Assembly (NCBI GenBank): GCA_029946125.1
Contig: JAQSDX010000009.1
Coordinates: forward strand, 1-64,000
DNA from: Candidatus Methylobacter titanis
Lineage (GTDB): Bacteria; Pseudomonadota; Gammaproteobacteria; Methylococcales; Methylomonadaceae
Length of the DNA: 64,000 nucleotides
Direction: 5' to 3'
The notes below the pieces were generated by a model, which saw only the letters and a list, made by a program, of their open reading frames with translations, searched no databases and was not told the DNA's origin. Shown here piece after piece: positions 43,660-54,476 of the stretch. Every line of letters starts with the position of its first letter. The stretch's first letter is position 1. The position numbers and the translations under genes are program-made.

Positions 43660-45999
43660 TTAAAACTCTTCCCATTCATCGCTGCTATCTATTTTTGACT
43701 TACTCGCTGGCAAAGCAGCAGGAGCCACCGCTTTTTTTGTCGGCGCCCTTACGGGTGCCACTGGTACCCTATTACTGAGCGCAACCGGCCTAGCCGCTGC
43801 CGATCCATTTTTTGAATTAACCCTAAAAAAGCTAAGCAACTGGGTCATATGGGTAGACTGCTCACTCATCGCAATACTCCCCGCTGCAGCCTGTTCCGCC
43901 AATGCCGCATTTTGCTGAGTAATATCGTCCATTTGAGAAACAGCTTGATTGACTTGCTCAATACCCGCTGATTGTTCTGAACTGGCACTGGCAATGTGCG
44001 CAACAATATCGCCGACTTTGGCAACACTTTCGACAATTTCAGTTAGCGCTATGCCTGTTTCATTGACGAATGCTGTTCCGGCACGAACTTTCTGCACACT
44101 GTTCTGGATAAGTTCATTACTTTGCTGTGCGGCGTTTGCACTCCGTTGCGCCAGATTACGAACTTCTGTTGCAACAACAGAAAATCCACGTCCCTGCTCT
44201 CCTGCCCTGGCCGCTTCTACAGACGCGTTTAGTGCCAACAGATTAGTTTGAAAGGCAATTTCATCAATTACGCCAATAATTTCCGCGATTTTATTACTGC
44301 TTTCATTAATTTCCTGCATTGCAGCAATAGCTAATTTCACTACGCCGCCGCCTTTTTGAGCTAATTGGCTTGCTGAATTAACAACCTCAGTAGCTTGAAC
44401 CGTATTCTGCGCATTATTTTTTACGGTACTGGCTAGCTCTTCCATACTGGCGGCCGTTTCTTCTAGACTGGCCGCCTGCTGTTCAGCTCGATGTGACAGA
44501 TTATTATTACCGCTGGCCATTTCCTGCGATGAACTGTCTATAAAATCAGCTGCATCTCTGATTTGAATGATAAAGTTACTAAGCTTTGCCAAAGTACCAT
44601 TAATATTATTCTTGCACTCAGCGTAGACCCCTTGATATTCGTTGGTAATGGCAGTGGTTAAGTCACCTTCAGCCATGTTTTCCATCACTCGGTTAACATC
44701 ACTAAAAACACTTTCAATGACATCTGTTAATTCATTGATGCCGGCAGATAGTGTTTTAGTAAATCCCTCTTTGTCAGTTAATTTTATACGCGCACTCAAG
44801 TCACCGGCTTTAACGCCCTGCACTAGATGATCGATTTCTTGCTCAATTAAAACTTCATGAGTTCTATCCTGCCATTCAGTCACATACCCTATACGCTCAC
44901 CATCACTATTAACGGGGCTAGCGATAATACTCATATGCCGACCTCCAATAATCAGTTGCGTTCTAAGTGGTTCTTGTGATTTTTCCAAGATCCCACCTTT
45001 AACAGTAGGGTGATATTGATCAACATTTGAACCCATTAATTTATCGACGGAGAAACCAGGCAATTGGTTGCGAATATCGCTTTCCGCCGTCTTGAACATC
45101 CTCTGAACACTATCGTTCATGTAAATAATTTCAAAATTCTTATTTGCTACCATGACAGGGGATTGAACGTTGTCCAGAGCCTGAGTAATCCGTTTCGATT
45201 CTGCGAGACCTTGCTTGAAATCCGCCAGATCGACACCCAACTTGACTTCCATGCAATACAAACCACGCAAAAAATCGCCCAGCTGATCTTCTCGTTTCAA
45301 ATTCACCTTATTGCCGAAACTTCCGCTGCTCAGCCGATAACAAATAGTAATTGCCGTTTCCAGCGTATCGGTTATGACCCGAATCATATTAATACTGAGT
45401 GCCGATGCCACCATGGCAACCAAAGCAACACCCGCTAACAAGACGTATTCCTGCGTCAGGAATAATCGATACATCAGCAAAAATATAGGCCCTAAAAAAG
45501 CCGCCACTACAAAAGCATTTTTTTTCGCTATCGCTATTTCGCTAATAGCTTTAGTTATCGAAGCTAAACCAGTAGGATTTAATTTTACTTCGCCGGCGCT
45601 GAGTTTTTTGTACAACTGCTCCGTAGCCGGAATCAGATCACGCTTTGGCGGATGCCGGACGGAAAGATATTCATAGACTTTTCCATCTTTAAATAACGGC
45701 ATAGCATTAGCCTCGACCCAATAATGATCGCCGTTTTTGCACCTGTTTTTTACCATGCCTTGCCAGGGTCTAAGCTGTTTTAAGGTTTTCCATAAATCCT
45801 CATAAGCCGCTGCTGGCATGTCCGGATGACGGACGATATTATGTTCCTGTCCTATCAACTCATCACGGGTAAATCCGCTGGTTTCAACAAATGCATCATT
45901 GACGTAGGTAATACGTCCCATCAAGTCGCTTCGTGAAACCAGGATTGATCCTTTTTTCAGAATAACCTCATTATTGGTTATCGGCATATTAATTTTCAC
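43660..45999 (-). CDS. PAS-containing methyl-accepting chemotaxis protein (Aer-like)
   Basis: A 779-residue receptor. An N-terminal Aer-type PAS domain (about 10-120, ITYVNDAFVETSGF) precedes a hydrophobic region (about 160-215) with two or more membrane spans and no large periplasmic loop, then HAMP, a second PAS (about 275-390), another HAMP-like segment and the MCP signalling domain with LNASVEAARAGEQGRGFS. It ends DSSDEWEEF, a pentapeptide-like tail that can tether CheR/CheB. PAS placement suggests redox, oxygen or energy sensing from the cytoplasmic side. Confidence 0.92.
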   Translation of the reverse strand: MKINMPITNNEVILKKGSILVSRSDLMGRITYVNDAFVETSGFTRDELIGQEHNIVRHPDMPAAAYEDLWKTLKQLRPWQGMVKNRCKNGDHYWVEANAMPLFKDGKVYEYLSVRHPPKRDLIPATEQLYKKLSAGEVKLNPTGLASITKAISEIAIAKKNAFVVAAFLGPIFLLMYRLFLTQEYVLLAGVALVAMVASALSINMIRVITDTLETAITICYRLSSGSFGNKVNLKREDQLGDFLRGLYCMEVKLGVDLADFKQGLAESKRITQALDNVQSPVMVANKNFEIIYMNDSVQRMFKTAESDIRNQLPGFSVDKLMGSNVDQYHPTVKGGILEKSQEPLRTQLIIGGRHMSIIASPVNSDGERIGYVTEWQDRTHEVLIEQEIDHLVQGVKAGDLSARIKLTDKEGFTKTLSAGINELTDVIESVFSDVNRVMENMAEGDLTTAITNEYQGVYAECKNNINGTLAKLSNFIIQIRDAADFIDSSSQEMASGNNNLSHRAEQQAASLEETAASMEELASTVKNNAQNTVQATEVVNSASQLAQKGGGVVKLAIAAMQEINESSNKIAEIIGVIDEIAFQTNLLALNASVEAARAGEQGRGFSVVATEVRNLAQRSANAAQQSNELIQNSVQKVRAGTAFVNETGIALTEIVESVAKVGDIVAHIASASSEQSAGIEQVNQAVSQMDDITQQNAALAEQAAAGSIAMSEQSTHMTQLLSFFRVNSKNGSAAARPVALSNRVPVAPVRAPTKKAVAPAALPASKSKIDSSDEWEEF

Positions 46000-46098
46000 G
46001 CTACGCTACCTCTTAACATCTCACAAACCTTGCCAAATGCATTAATATTATTGTCTAAAAAGATGTAAGTACGAAGCGTGACCGGAATACGGAAGACT

Positions 46099-46614
46099 TT
46101 AGTTTTCATCCTGATCCAACTCTTCTAGTTTCAGTAATTTGTCTACATCAAGCAGCATTACCATGCGCTCATTAACCGATACCAGTCCGTTAATAAATTC
46201 GTTGCTCACTTTAGCCCCAAAGTCTGGAGCGCCTTGAATTTCGGTCTTATCCACACTAATCACGTCAGAAACCGAGTCAACAACAACGCCCATTATGCGT
46301 GTCTTGTTGCTGTCGCCAGTTTGCAACACCACAACTACCGTTAACGGAGTATATTCGGCTTTACTTAAATTAAACCTTTCTCTCAAATCAAGAATCGGCA
46401 CAATGGAACCACGTAAATTAACCACACCTTTTTCATAATAAGGAACATTAGGTATTCTGGAAACAGGTTCCCAACTTCGTATTTCCTGTACCCGAAGGAT
46501 ATCAACCCCATATTCTTCTTGGCCTAAAGCAAAACTCAAATATTGCACTGCATTATCCAGGTTTTTACTGTAGTGATATTGGTCAATATCTTTATTTTCA
46601 GCTTGTTGTGCCAT
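46099..46614 (-). CDS. cheW: CheW coupling protein (second copy in map order)
   Basis: A 171-residue CheW with YLSFALGQEEYGVDILRVQE, NLRGSIVPILDLRERF and MLLDVDKLL segments. It starts 28 bases after cheA stops, before the receptor gene. Two CheW copies in one operon may serve different receptors or array edges. Confidence 0.93.
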   Translation of the reverse strand: MAQQAENKDIDQYHYSKNLDNAVQYLSFALGQEEYGVDILRVQEIRSWEPVSRIPNVPYYEKGVVNLRGSIVPILDLRERFNLSKAEYTPLTVVVVLQTGDSNKTRIMGVVVDSVSDVISVDKTEIQGAPDFGAKVSNEFINGLVSVNERMVMLLDVDKLLKLEELDQDEN

Positions 46615-46642
46615 ATCTGATTTTATCTATTTGTGCTTTATA

Positions 46643-48754
46643 TTAGCGAATTGAAAAACGCACCAAGCCTGGGACATCAAGAATCAGTGCAACAGAACCA
46701 TCACCCAAAATAGTTGCACCTGAAACACCTTCCACCCGCCGGTAATTTGCTTCCAATGACTTAATAACAACCTGTTGTTGACCCAATAACTCATCTACCA
46801 GTAAGCAACACAGTTCTCCTTGCCCCTCAACGACAACAAGCACACCCTCTTTCGACTTGGTCAGATTGCCTGAATGCACATTAAAAATTCCGCGCATTCT
46901 AATTACAGGTAAATATTCATTGCGCAAGCGAAAGGTTTCTCCTTTACCCGCAACTTTATTTAACATTTTTTCGGTAATATTAATTGATTCAATAATTGAT
47001 ACTAATGGCACAATATAAGTTTCATCTCCCACCGCAACAGACTGACCGTCAAGGATTGCCAGCGTTAACGGTAAATGAATTGCTATTGTTGTCCCTTTGC
47101 CCAACTCAGATATGATTTCTATATTGCCACCGAGTGACTGAATATTTCTTCTAACGACATCCATACCCACACCGCGACCGGAAATATCAGTGAGTTGTTC
47201 AGCTGTAGAAAACCCCGGCATAAAGATCAGTTCAAATATCTGCTTTTCGGTAAGAAGATTACTTTCTTCAATTAAGCCTTTTTCTATGGCCTTTGCCAAC
47301 AACTTATCTTTATCCAATCCGCGACCATCATCAATAATTTCTATGACAATGTGACCACCGCGATGATACGCCTTCAGTTCGATAGTTCCCGTTTCCGGTT
47401 TACCTGCCGCGACCCGATCTGCAGGCATTTCTATACCGTGATCAAGACTATTCCTAATCAAATGGACTAAAGGATCATTAATTAGTTCAACGACGGCCTT
47501 ATCAACCTCGGTATTTTCTCCGACCAGTTTCAGTGCAATTTTTTTATCTAATTTACCGCTGATATCATGTACTAGCCGTGGAAATCGGCTAAAAACAAAA
47601 CTGATCGGTAGCATCCGAATATTCATGACGCTTTGCTGTAGATCGCGAGTATGCCGTTCTAACTGGGCAAGTCCTCTTTTAAGCTGCCCCACCTTATCCA
47701 TGGTAAAGTTTTCACCGACTAACCCCAACATAGACTGCGTGATCACTACTTCGCCAACCATATTGATTAAAGTATCGATTTTATCCGTATCCACCCGAAT
47801 CGAACTGGCTTTTACCGTGGTTTTTGCGGCTTCATTATCAGTATCCTGCGTATCCGATTTTTTGGTTTCTTCAACACCCTTAGGTTTGACCTCAACGGGC
47901 TTTGGGTCTGGATTATTAGATATGATTACGGGGGCAGGTTCAGGATCGGCTTTTTTTACAACGGGGAGGAGTGGCTTTACGGCTTTGGCAAACGGCTGAA
48001 TTTCTATTTCACAATCGCCTTCAACCCAATTGAATATTTCCCTAATGTCATCCTCGGAAATATCTCCGGCAACGTTTAAATCCCAAGAAATATTACATTC
48101 CTCTGGATCTAATTCATAAAAACCTGGAACATCCTGAATATTAGCTAGGGTTGTTAATTCACCTAGCTCATTCAATTCACGAAACAGCCTGACAGGATCA
48201 TTACCCGTTTTAAGCAAATCCAAATAAGGGCAAAAAGCTATTTTCCAGCCCTGTCCTGCTAATTCAACGGATTTTTCTTCAATAATATCAGGAGCAATAT
48301 TGACAACAGCCGCTACATTTGCCGATTCCCGTTCAACTGGAGAAGCGGGTTCTTCGGCGATCGAACCGCCATTAAGCACAATTTCCAAAGCCGTTTTATG
48401 CTTTGCTACGCTGACATCGTTAACAAGCTGTTCATTTTGAATTGCCGTCAACATCTCCCTAAGGCAGTCAACAGAACCAAGCAAAACATCTACGGCAGGC
48501 TGGGTTACCTGCCTACGCCCATCCCGCATCTCATCGAGCAGGGTTTCCATAATATGGGTGTAATCGGCAACAACAGTAAACCCAAAAGTTCCACTGCCGC
48601 CCTTTATTGAATGTGCCCCCCTGAAAATGGTATTGATTATTTCCGAATCAATAGCCCCCATATCGAGAGTTAACAATCCTGACTCCATTGCTTCAAGACC
48701 TTCGAAACATTCTTCAAAAAAGACCTGATGGAATTGTGACATATCAATAGACAT
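46643..48754 (-). CDS. cheA: Chemotaxis histidine kinase
   Basis: A 703-residue kinase: HPt domain with phospho-His48 (RGAHSIKGGSG), a P2-like region (about 165-265), dimerisation helices (about 315-375), HATPase domain (NSLDHGIE N-box; DDGRGLD G1 box) and a C-terminal CheW-like domain. A proline/acidic linker (about 265-310) separates P2 from P3. It phosphorylates CheY, CheB and possibly the lone receiver at 39717. The start is preceded by AGGTAAG. Confidence 0.95.
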   Translation of the reverse strand: MSIDMSQFHQVFFEECFEGLEAMESGLLTLDMGAIDSEIINTIFRGAHSIKGGSGTFGFTVVADYTHIMETLLDEMRDGRRQVTQPAVDVLLGSVDCLREMLTAIQNEQLVNDVSVAKHKTALEIVLNGGSIAEEPASPVERESANVAAVVNIAPDIIEEKSVELAGQGWKIAFCPYLDLLKTGNDPVRLFRELNELGELTTLANIQDVPGFYELDPEECNISWDLNVAGDISEDDIREIFNWVEGDCEIEIQPFAKAVKPLLPVVKKADPEPAPVIISNNPDPKPVEVKPKGVEETKKSDTQDTDNEAAKTTVKASSIRVDTDKIDTLINMVGEVVITQSMLGLVGENFTMDKVGQLKRGLAQLERHTRDLQQSVMNIRMLPISFVFSRFPRLVHDISGKLDKKIALKLVGENTEVDKAVVELINDPLVHLIRNSLDHGIEMPADRVAAGKPETGTIELKAYHRGGHIVIEIIDDGRGLDKDKLLAKAIEKGLIEESNLLTEKQIFELIFMPGFSTAEQLTDISGRGVGMDVVRRNIQSLGGNIEIISELGKGTTIAIHLPLTLAILDGQSVAVGDETYIVPLVSIIESINITEKMLNKVAGKGETFRLRNEYLPVIRMRGIFNVHSGNLTKSKEGVLVVVEGQGELCCLLVDELLGQQQVVIKSLEANYRRVEGVSGATILGDGSVALILDVPGLVRFSIR

Positions 48755-48952
48755 AGACTTACCTGTATGCGCCTAAATTCATTTAAACAAGGTTAAAAAT
48801 TAACCCAAAAACTTTCTTTAGTGATACCTATCTGGATAAACACTTAAACCCTTCATCTAAACACTCAGAATCAAACCGCATGGGACTAACATAGTCTAAT
48901 AGACATAGATTTCCCTGCATGCACTTAATACGCTCAGATATGATAGTACCGA

Positions 48953-49315
48953 TTAGCCTAAAACTTTTAGTAATGTTTTTAATAATTGATCAGGATTGAA
49001 CGGCTTAACCATCCATCCTGTTGCGCCGGCAGCTTTACCTTCTTGCTTTTTTTCGATGCCTGACTCAGTCGTCAGCATCAGCATTGGAATAAATTTATAA
49101 TCAGGGAGTGCTCTCAAGTCTCTAATTAACGTGATCCCGTCTTTATTTGGCATATTAACATCGGTTACTACGCAATCAAATCTCCTAGCCTGTGCTTTTT
49201 CTAAAGCATCGACTCCATCCACTGCCTCTTCGACATCGTATCCAGCAGCTCTTAAAGTAAATGAAACCATTTTTCTCATTGAAGCTGAATCGTCAACTGC
49301 AAGAATACTTGCCAT
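48953..49315 (-). CDS. cheY: Chemotaxis response regulator
   Basis: A 120-residue single receiver: DDS acid pair (AVDDSASMRK), phospho-acceptor Asp in CVVTDVNMPNKDG, conserved Thr in MLMLTTE and Lys in MVKPF. The ATG at 49315 (MASILAVDDS) is preferred over 49327 because GGAG lies six bases upstream. It is the first gene of the chemotaxis locus and carries CheA phosphate to the flagellar motor or another target. Confidence 0.94.
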   Translation of the reverse strand: MASILAVDDSASMRKMVSFTLRAAGYDVEEAVDGVDALEKAQARRFDCVVTDVNMPNKDGITLIRDLRALPDYKFIPMLMLTTESGIEKKQEGKAAGATGWMVKPFNPDQLLKTLLKVLG

Positions 49316-49469
49316 TGTTTTCTCCATTAATCTCTAATTTACAAAGCAAAAACCCTGTACGAATATTACAGCACTCTACGTATAATTTTTTTAATATGAC
49401 CTAATTATTTTGCTGTATCGCACGTCTATTCTAGAAACTTAAATTTATGTATTTTTCGTTGTAGCAAAC

Positions 49470-49505
49470 AAAAAAACACCCCACTAGAGAAGACCTCTAG
49501 CAGGG
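49470..49505 (-). terminator. Rho-independent terminator after tRNA-Leu
   Basis: Read on the minus strand: stem GCTAGAG/CTCTAGT with flanking CCC/GGGG, then GTGTTTTTTTG. It immediately follows the tRNA 3' end and closes the secG-tRNA transcript before cheY. Confidence 0.85.
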
Positions 49506-49512
49506 TATATAT

Positions 49513-49597
49513 TGGTGCCGATGGCCGGATTTGAACCGGCACAACTTTCGTTACCACCCCCTCAAGATGGCGTGTCTACCAATTTCACCACATCGGC
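49513..49597 (-). tRNA. tRNA-Leu, anticodon GAG
   Basis: Read on the minus strand it begins GCCGATGTGGTGAAATTGG, has anticodon loop TTGAGGG (anticodon GAG), a long class II variable arm (GGTGGTAACGAAAGTT), the T-loop GTTCAAATC, and ends GGCACCA with encoded CCA. The acceptor stem GCCGATG/CATCGGC pairs perfectly. It lies downstream of secG, the conserved gammaproteobacterial position. Confidence 0.96.
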
Positions 49598-49698
49598 TAA
49601 AACTTGATCGTAAAAATACTATTTAATACATAATTGTTTTATTATTTGCAAAATATCTTTTCTTATATTTTAAATAGTATTTATTACTTTTTAACTGC

Positions 49699-50085
49699 TT
49701 ACTCGGTTACAGGAGCTGCAACAGGCACTTCTTTGGATTCGACGTCAGGCACTGGGGAGGTATCGACCACACCTTTTGCACCACCTACATCAGGAATACC
49801 AAGTGTATCCAGTTCTTCAACCTTGGGGCTGTTCATTAGGTCATAAGCAGCACCCTGCTTACCGTTCAAAACCGCAAGCCCCAAACTGGTCATAAAAAAC
49901 AAAGTTGCTAGAATTGCTGTAGCTCGAGACAAGAACGATGCCGCCCCCTGAGCTCCAAAAACAGAACCCGAAGAACCCGTGCCAAAAGCAGCGCCTGCAT
50001 CAGCACCCTTGCCTTGTTGCATTAATACCAAGCCAACAACTCCTAAACCCAACAGCACATGAATAACAATAATTACCTGATACAT
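49699..50085 (-). CDS. secG: Preprotein translocase subunit SecG
   Basis: A 128-residue inner-membrane protein with two hydrophobic segments (about 3-22 and 52-72) separated by the [20 protein letters not shown] loop (given only as a description), then an acidic, proline/valine-rich tail. It supports SecYE-dependent export. It is 18 bases after tpiA. Confidence 0.93.
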   Translation of the reverse strand: MYQVIIVIHVLLGLGVVGLVLMQQGKGADAGAAFGTGSSGSVFGAQGAASFLSRATAILATLFFMTSLGLAVLNGKQGAAYDLMNSPKVEELDTLGIPDVGGAKGVVDTSPVPDVESKEVPVAAPVTE

Positions 50086-50103
50086 AATAAAGTTTAAATT
50101 ACT

Positions 50104-50853
50104 CTAAATTGAATGATAAATCTTCAAAAAGGATTCCGCATCCAACGAAGCCCCACCGATTAAACCGCCGTCAATGTCCGGCATAGCAAACAAGCCTTTT
50201 GCATTATCCGGCTTAGCACTACCGCCATATAAAATCTGTATTTTATCGGCAATAACCTGATCTTTAGCAGCAATATACTGCCTTATGTACCGATGAACTT
50301 CCTGAGCCTGGTCATCAGTTGCTGTTTTTCCTGTGCCTATGGCCCATACAGGTTCATAAGCAATCACTGCCGCACTAAAAGCAGCAATACCTGCCAAATT
50401 AATCACAGCATCAAGCTGAGCATCAATCACCGCAAAAGTCTGATCTTGTTCGCGTTGCTCCAACGTTTCACCAACGCAGAGAACAGGAATGATATTGTGC
50501 TCTTGTGCCTGACAAAACCGTGCGGCTACCGATTCGTTAGTATCGCCGTAATAGCTGCGTCTTTCTGAATGCCCTACAAGGGCATACTTGCAATTGAATT
50601 CACTTAACATCGCCGCTGAAATTTCACCGGTAAATGCGCCTGAAGGTTTATCCCCAACGTTTTGCGCACCCAATGCCAATGAAGTGCTTTTTACCAATTC
50701 ACTTACTTTCGGTATATGCACGTAAGGCACGCATACAGCAATATCCGCGCGATCTTCCCCTAACCCGGCAATGATACCGTTTACAAGTAACTCAGCACTG
50801 GCAAGAGTTCCATTCATCTTCCAATTTCCTACAACTAGAGACCGACGCATCAC
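50104..50853 (-). CDS. tpiA: Triose-phosphate isomerase
   Basis: A 249-residue TIM-barrel enzyme interconverting dihydroxyacetone phosphate and glyceraldehyde 3-phosphate. Visible are GNWKMNG with the catalytic Lys, LVGHSERR with the catalytic His (about 95), and AYEPVWAIGTG with the catalytic Glu (about 166). The length is normal. It starts 52 bases after glmM and is part of glmM-tpiA-secG. Confidence 0.96.
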   Translation of the reverse strand: MMRRSLVVGNWKMNGTLASAELLVNGIIAGLGEDRADIAVCVPYVHIPKVSELVKSTSLALGAQNVGDKPSGAFTGEISAAMLSEFNCKYALVGHSERRSYYGDTNESVAARFCQAQEHNIIPVLCVGETLEQREQDQTFAVIDAQLDAVINLAGIAAFSAAVIAYEPVWAIGTGKTATDDQAQEVHRYIRQYIAAKDQVIADKIQILYGGSAKPDNAKGLFAMPDIDGGLIGGASLDAESFLKIYHSI

Positions 50854-50905
50854 TACTCCTCACATAGAATCAAATCGCTTATGATATATATTAATAGCGC
50901 CTAAT

Positions 50906-52246
50906 TCAAGCTCCTATTGATTTCTTAACCTCATCAGCTATTTGTTGCGCGTAATTTCTAACCAAATACTCCTGCTGACCCTCTACCATTACACGAATTA
51001 ATGGCTCTGTTCCCGAAGCTCTAAGCAACACCCGGCCACTATCTCCGAGCTTTTTCTCGACGGCTTTCACTGCTTTTTGTATACCATCATCCTGATCCGG
51101 ATTTATTTTCTTGCTTGTTTTTACGTTCACCAAAACTTGCGGATATTTTTGCATACCGGATTTCAATTCATGTAAGGTTTTACCGGTACATTGCATTTCA
51201 GCCATGATCTGCAAGGCAGCAATAATACCATCCCCCGTTGTCGTTCTATCCAGACAAATAATATGACCGGAATTTTCACCACCTAAGATTCCTTTGTGCT
51301 CAGTCAACATTTCCATAACATACCGATCACCAACATTTGCCCTAAGCAGATTGATCCCCAACTTTTTCAGGCCGTGCTCCATGCCCAGATTCGTCATTAA
51401 CGTGCCTACGACAGGCCCGGACATCTGCCCTGCATCCAGCCTCGCTTTAGCAATAATATAAATAAGCTCGTCACCATCAACAATTTCACCTTTGTGATCA
51501 ACCATTACCAATCGATCACCATCGCCATCCAGAGCAATGCCAAAATCTGCTCGGTAAGCTAGAACTGTTTCCGCCAACTTCTCCGGCTTAGTTGCACCGC
51601 ATTCGTCATTAATATTAAGACCGTCCGGCTCTGCACCTATCGTAACAACTTCAGCACCCACCTCACTAAACACATGGGGAGCGATGTGATAAGTTGCTCC
51701 ATGAGCACAATCTAATATTATTCTCATACCGCTAAAATCAAATCGAGTCGGCACACTAGCCTTACAAAACTCAATATATCGACCCGCAGCATCAACCAAC
51801 CGTTTCGCCTTACCCAATTTTGCCGACTCTACCGTAGTCATCGGCGAGTCAAGATGCCGCTCTATTTTCTGCTCTATCTCATCGGGCAGTTTCGTTCCCT
51901 GCACAGAGAAAAATTTAACTCCATTATCATAATAAGGATTGTGAGAGGCACTAATGACAATGCCCGCTTGCGCCCTTAAAGTACGGGTTAAGTAAGCTAT
52001 ACCCGGTGTTGGCATGGGCCCCAACAAACGAGTATCAACACCTGCAGCAGTTAACCCTGCCTCCAATGCCGACTCAAACATATAACCCGAAATACGCGTA
52101 TCTTTACCAACCAGAACGAAACCATTGCCTTCGCTTGCAAACACTCGCCCAGCAGCCCAACCTAGCTTCAGAAAAAAATCTGCTGTTATTGGATGCTCTC
52201 CGACCCTACCCCTAATGCCATCTGTTCCAAAATATTTTTTTGTCAT
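50906..52246 (-). CDS. glmM: Phosphoglucosamine mutase
   Basis: A 446-residue phosphohexomutase. It makes glucosamine 1-phosphate from glucosamine 6-phosphate for UDP-GlcNAc synthesis. The phosphoserine loop [11 protein letters not shown] (about 102), metal loop DGDGDRLVM (about 243), and sugar-binding GGENSGHI are present. In E. coli and relatives folP usually lies between ftsH and glmM; here only 131 bases with a terminator lie there. Confidence 0.96.
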   Translation of the reverse strand: MTKKYFGTDGIRGRVGEHPITADFFLKLGWAAGRVFASEGNGFVLVGKDTRISGYMFESALEAGLTAAGVDTRLLGPMPTPGIAYLTRTLRAQAGIVISASHNPYYDNGVKFFSVQGTKLPDEIEQKIERHLDSPMTTVESAKLGKAKRLVDAAGRYIEFCKASVPTRFDFSGMRIILDCAHGATYHIAPHVFSEVGAEVVTIGAEPDGLNINDECGATKPEKLAETVLAYRADFGIALDGDGDRLVMVDHKGEIVDGDELIYIIAKARLDAGQMSGPVVGTLMTNLGMEHGLKKLGINLLRANVGDRYVMEMLTEHKGILGGENSGHIICLDRTTTGDGIIAALQIMAEMQCTGKTLHELKSGMQKYPQVLVNVKTSKKINPDQDDGIQKAVKAVEKKLGDSGRVLLRASGTEPLIRVMVEGQQEYLVRNYAQQIADEVKKSIGA

Positions 52247-52325
52247 GATTCTAAAGCCTAAAAACAGGTAAAAACTAAAGACAAAAACCGATTATTTACG
52301 TCTTTTGCCGTTTAAAATTACATAC

Positions 52326-52357
52326 AAAAAAAAGGAGAGGCATTACGCCTCTCCTTT
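52326..52357 (-). terminator. Rho-independent terminator after ftsH
   Basis: On the minus strand the stem GGAGAGGC/GCCTCTCC with loop GTAAT is followed by eight T. It separates ftsH from glmM, so glmM should have its own promoter. Confidence 0.9.
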
Positions 52358-52377
52358 AGTGTCAACTATGAATACTA

Positions 52378-54300
52378 TTAGCTTTGCTCGGCGGTGCCGC
52401 CAATTGACTTCTCATTTTTCACGCCCCCCTTACTTTTAATGTCATCCGTTATTACTTCACCATGAGAAGGCGGTTTATCATCCCATCCCTGAGGATCCCT
52501 AACCGGCTTACGAGCCATCAAATCCTCAATTTGAAACTTATCGATGGTCTCATACTTCATCAACGCCTCCGCCATAGCATGAAGAATATCCAGATTTTCT
52601 TTCAGAATCACTTCGGCACGCTCGTAATTCCGATCAATGAAAGAACGAATTTCTTCATCAATGGTATGAGAGGTCTCTTCGGCAACTGTTTTATGCTGAG
52701 TCACTGAACGCCCCAGAAAAACCTCGCCTTCTTCTTCGCTATAGGACAATGGCCCCAGACGCTGAGAAAAACCCCATTTAGTCACCATATTTCTAGCTAA
52801 CTCAGTGGCTCGCTCAATGTCATTGGATGCACCGGTACTGACTTGCTCCCGGCCGAAAATCACTTCTTCGGCGATACGACCACCATACAAACTGGAAATC
52901 ATACTGTCCAACTTTTGCTTGCTGGCACTGTACTGATCTCGTTCCGGCAAAAACATGGTAACACCCAGTGCACGACCCCTAGGCATAATGCTAACTTTGT
53001 AGACAGGATCATGTTCAGGAACCAGTTTGCCGACTATCGCATGTCCTGCTTCATGATAAGCGGTCATTTTCTTTTCTTTCTGGTTCATAACCATAGAGGT
53101 TCTTTCAACACCCATGATTAACTTATCCTTGGCTTTTTCCAAGTCCGCCATACTGACAACACGTTTATTCATTCTTGCGGCGAATAAAGCGGCTTCATTG
53201 ATCAAATTAGCCAAATCGGCTCCAGAAAATCCCGGAGTACCTTGCGCTATATATTTAACCTCAACATCATCAGCAATAGGCACTTTTTTAATATGCACTG
53301 CAAGAATCTGCTCACGCCCTCTGACATCTGGCAGACCTACTGTGACTTGACGATCAAACCGGCCTGGACGCAACAAAGCCTTATCCAATACATCTGCACG
53401 GTTTGTAGCGGCAATGACAATAATACCTTCGTTACCTTCAAAACCATCCATCTCGACCAGCAATTGGTTTAGAGTTTGCTCACGTTCGTCATTGCCACCA
53501 CCCAAACCGGCGCCGCGCTGACGACCAACCGCATCTATTTCATCAATAAAAATAATGCAGGGTGCATGTTTTTTCGCTTGCTCAAACATATCCCGAACAC
53601 GGGATGCACCGACACCGACAAACATTTCGACAAAATCCGAACCAGAAATAGTAAAAAACGGGACTTTAGCCTCACCGGCAATTGCCCGGGCCAACAAAGT
53701 CTTTCCTGTTCCCGGAGGACCAATCATCAATGCCCCGCGAGGAATTTTTCCGCCTAATTTCTGATACTTCGCTGGATCTTTAAGGTAATCGACCATTTCA
53801 ACGACTTCTTCTTTAGCCTCATCACAGCCAGCTACATCGGCAAAAGTAACCTTAATCTGATCTTCTTCAAGCATACGGGCCTTGCTTTTACCAAAATTCA
53901 TTGCACCGCGACCGCCACCGCCACCGCCCTGCATTTGCCGCATGAAGAAAACCCATACTGCAATCAGCAGCAACATCGGCCCAAAAGAAACTAGCAACTG
54001 CATTAACATAGAAGGCTGCTCAGGCGGAACCGCCTTGATTTCCACACCATTTGCCAGCAGATCATCGACTAAATGGGGATCTGAAGGCGCATAGGTCTTA
54101 AATATTTGACCATCCTGCATCTTGCCTTTGACGATATTATCTTCGATTACCACCTGTTGAACTTGACCCGCTTTAACCGAATCAATAAACTGCGAATAAG
54201 ATATCGACGAATCAGCCCTGCTATTTTGCGGGCCAAAATTATTAAAGACGGACATCAATACCACTGCAATGACGACCCATAGAATTATATTTTTCATCAT
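52378..54300 (-). CDS. ftsH: ATP-dependent zinc metalloprotease FtsH
   Basis: A membrane-anchored AAA+ protease of about 640 residues. An N-terminal span (about 4-20), a periplasmic segment, and a second span (about 100-118) precede the AAA domain ([23 protein letters not shown]) and the M41 protease with HEAGH. It degrades misfolded membrane proteins and regulators such as LpxC in relatives. The start is uncertain: the ATG at 54300 (MKNIILW after MM) or a TTG at 54309 (giving MNDMMKN) are both reasonable; a GTG at 54318 is less so. Confidence 0.95.
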   Translation of the reverse strand: MMKNIILWVVIAVVLMSVFNNFGPQNSRADSSISYSQFIDSVKAGQVQQVVIEDNIVKGKMQDGQIFKTYAPSDPHLVDDLLANGVEIKAVPPEQPSMLMQLLVSFGPMLLLIAVWVFFMRQMQGGGGGGRGAMNFGKSKARMLEEDQIKVTFADVAGCDEAKEEVVEMVDYLKDPAKYQKLGGKIPRGALMIGPPGTGKTLLARAIAGEAKVPFFTISGSDFVEMFVGVGASRVRDMFEQAKKHAPCIIFIDEIDAVGRQRGAGLGGGNDEREQTLNQLLVEMDGFEGNEGIIVIAATNRADVLDKALLRPGRFDRQVTVGLPDVRGREQILAVHIKKVPIADDVEVKYIAQGTPGFSGADLANLINEAALFAARMNKRVVSMADLEKAKDKLIMGVERTSMVMNQKEKKMTAYHEAGHAIVGKLVPEHDPVYKVSIMPRGRALGVTMFLPERDQYSASKQKLDSMISSLYGGRIAEEVIFGREQVSTGASNDIERATELARNMVTKWGFSQRLGPLSYSEEEGEVFLGRSVTQHKTVAEETSHTIDEEIRSFIDRNYERAEVILKENLDILHAMAEALMKYETIDKFQIEDLMARKPVRDPQGWDDKPPSHGEVITDDIKSKGGVKNEKSIGGTAEQS

Positions 54301-54476
54301 ATCGTTCAATTTACACACCCCGGGCCTGAACGGCTCTCGATTTAAAAACTGACTAATTATATCAGGAGTTAACTTTCCTGACCGTCGTTATTTATTTGGA
54401 ACTTATCTCCACGTGAAAAATACAACTTCATCATACTTTATACGCTACGTCTTATTATTATTAGGACGACAAAAGG

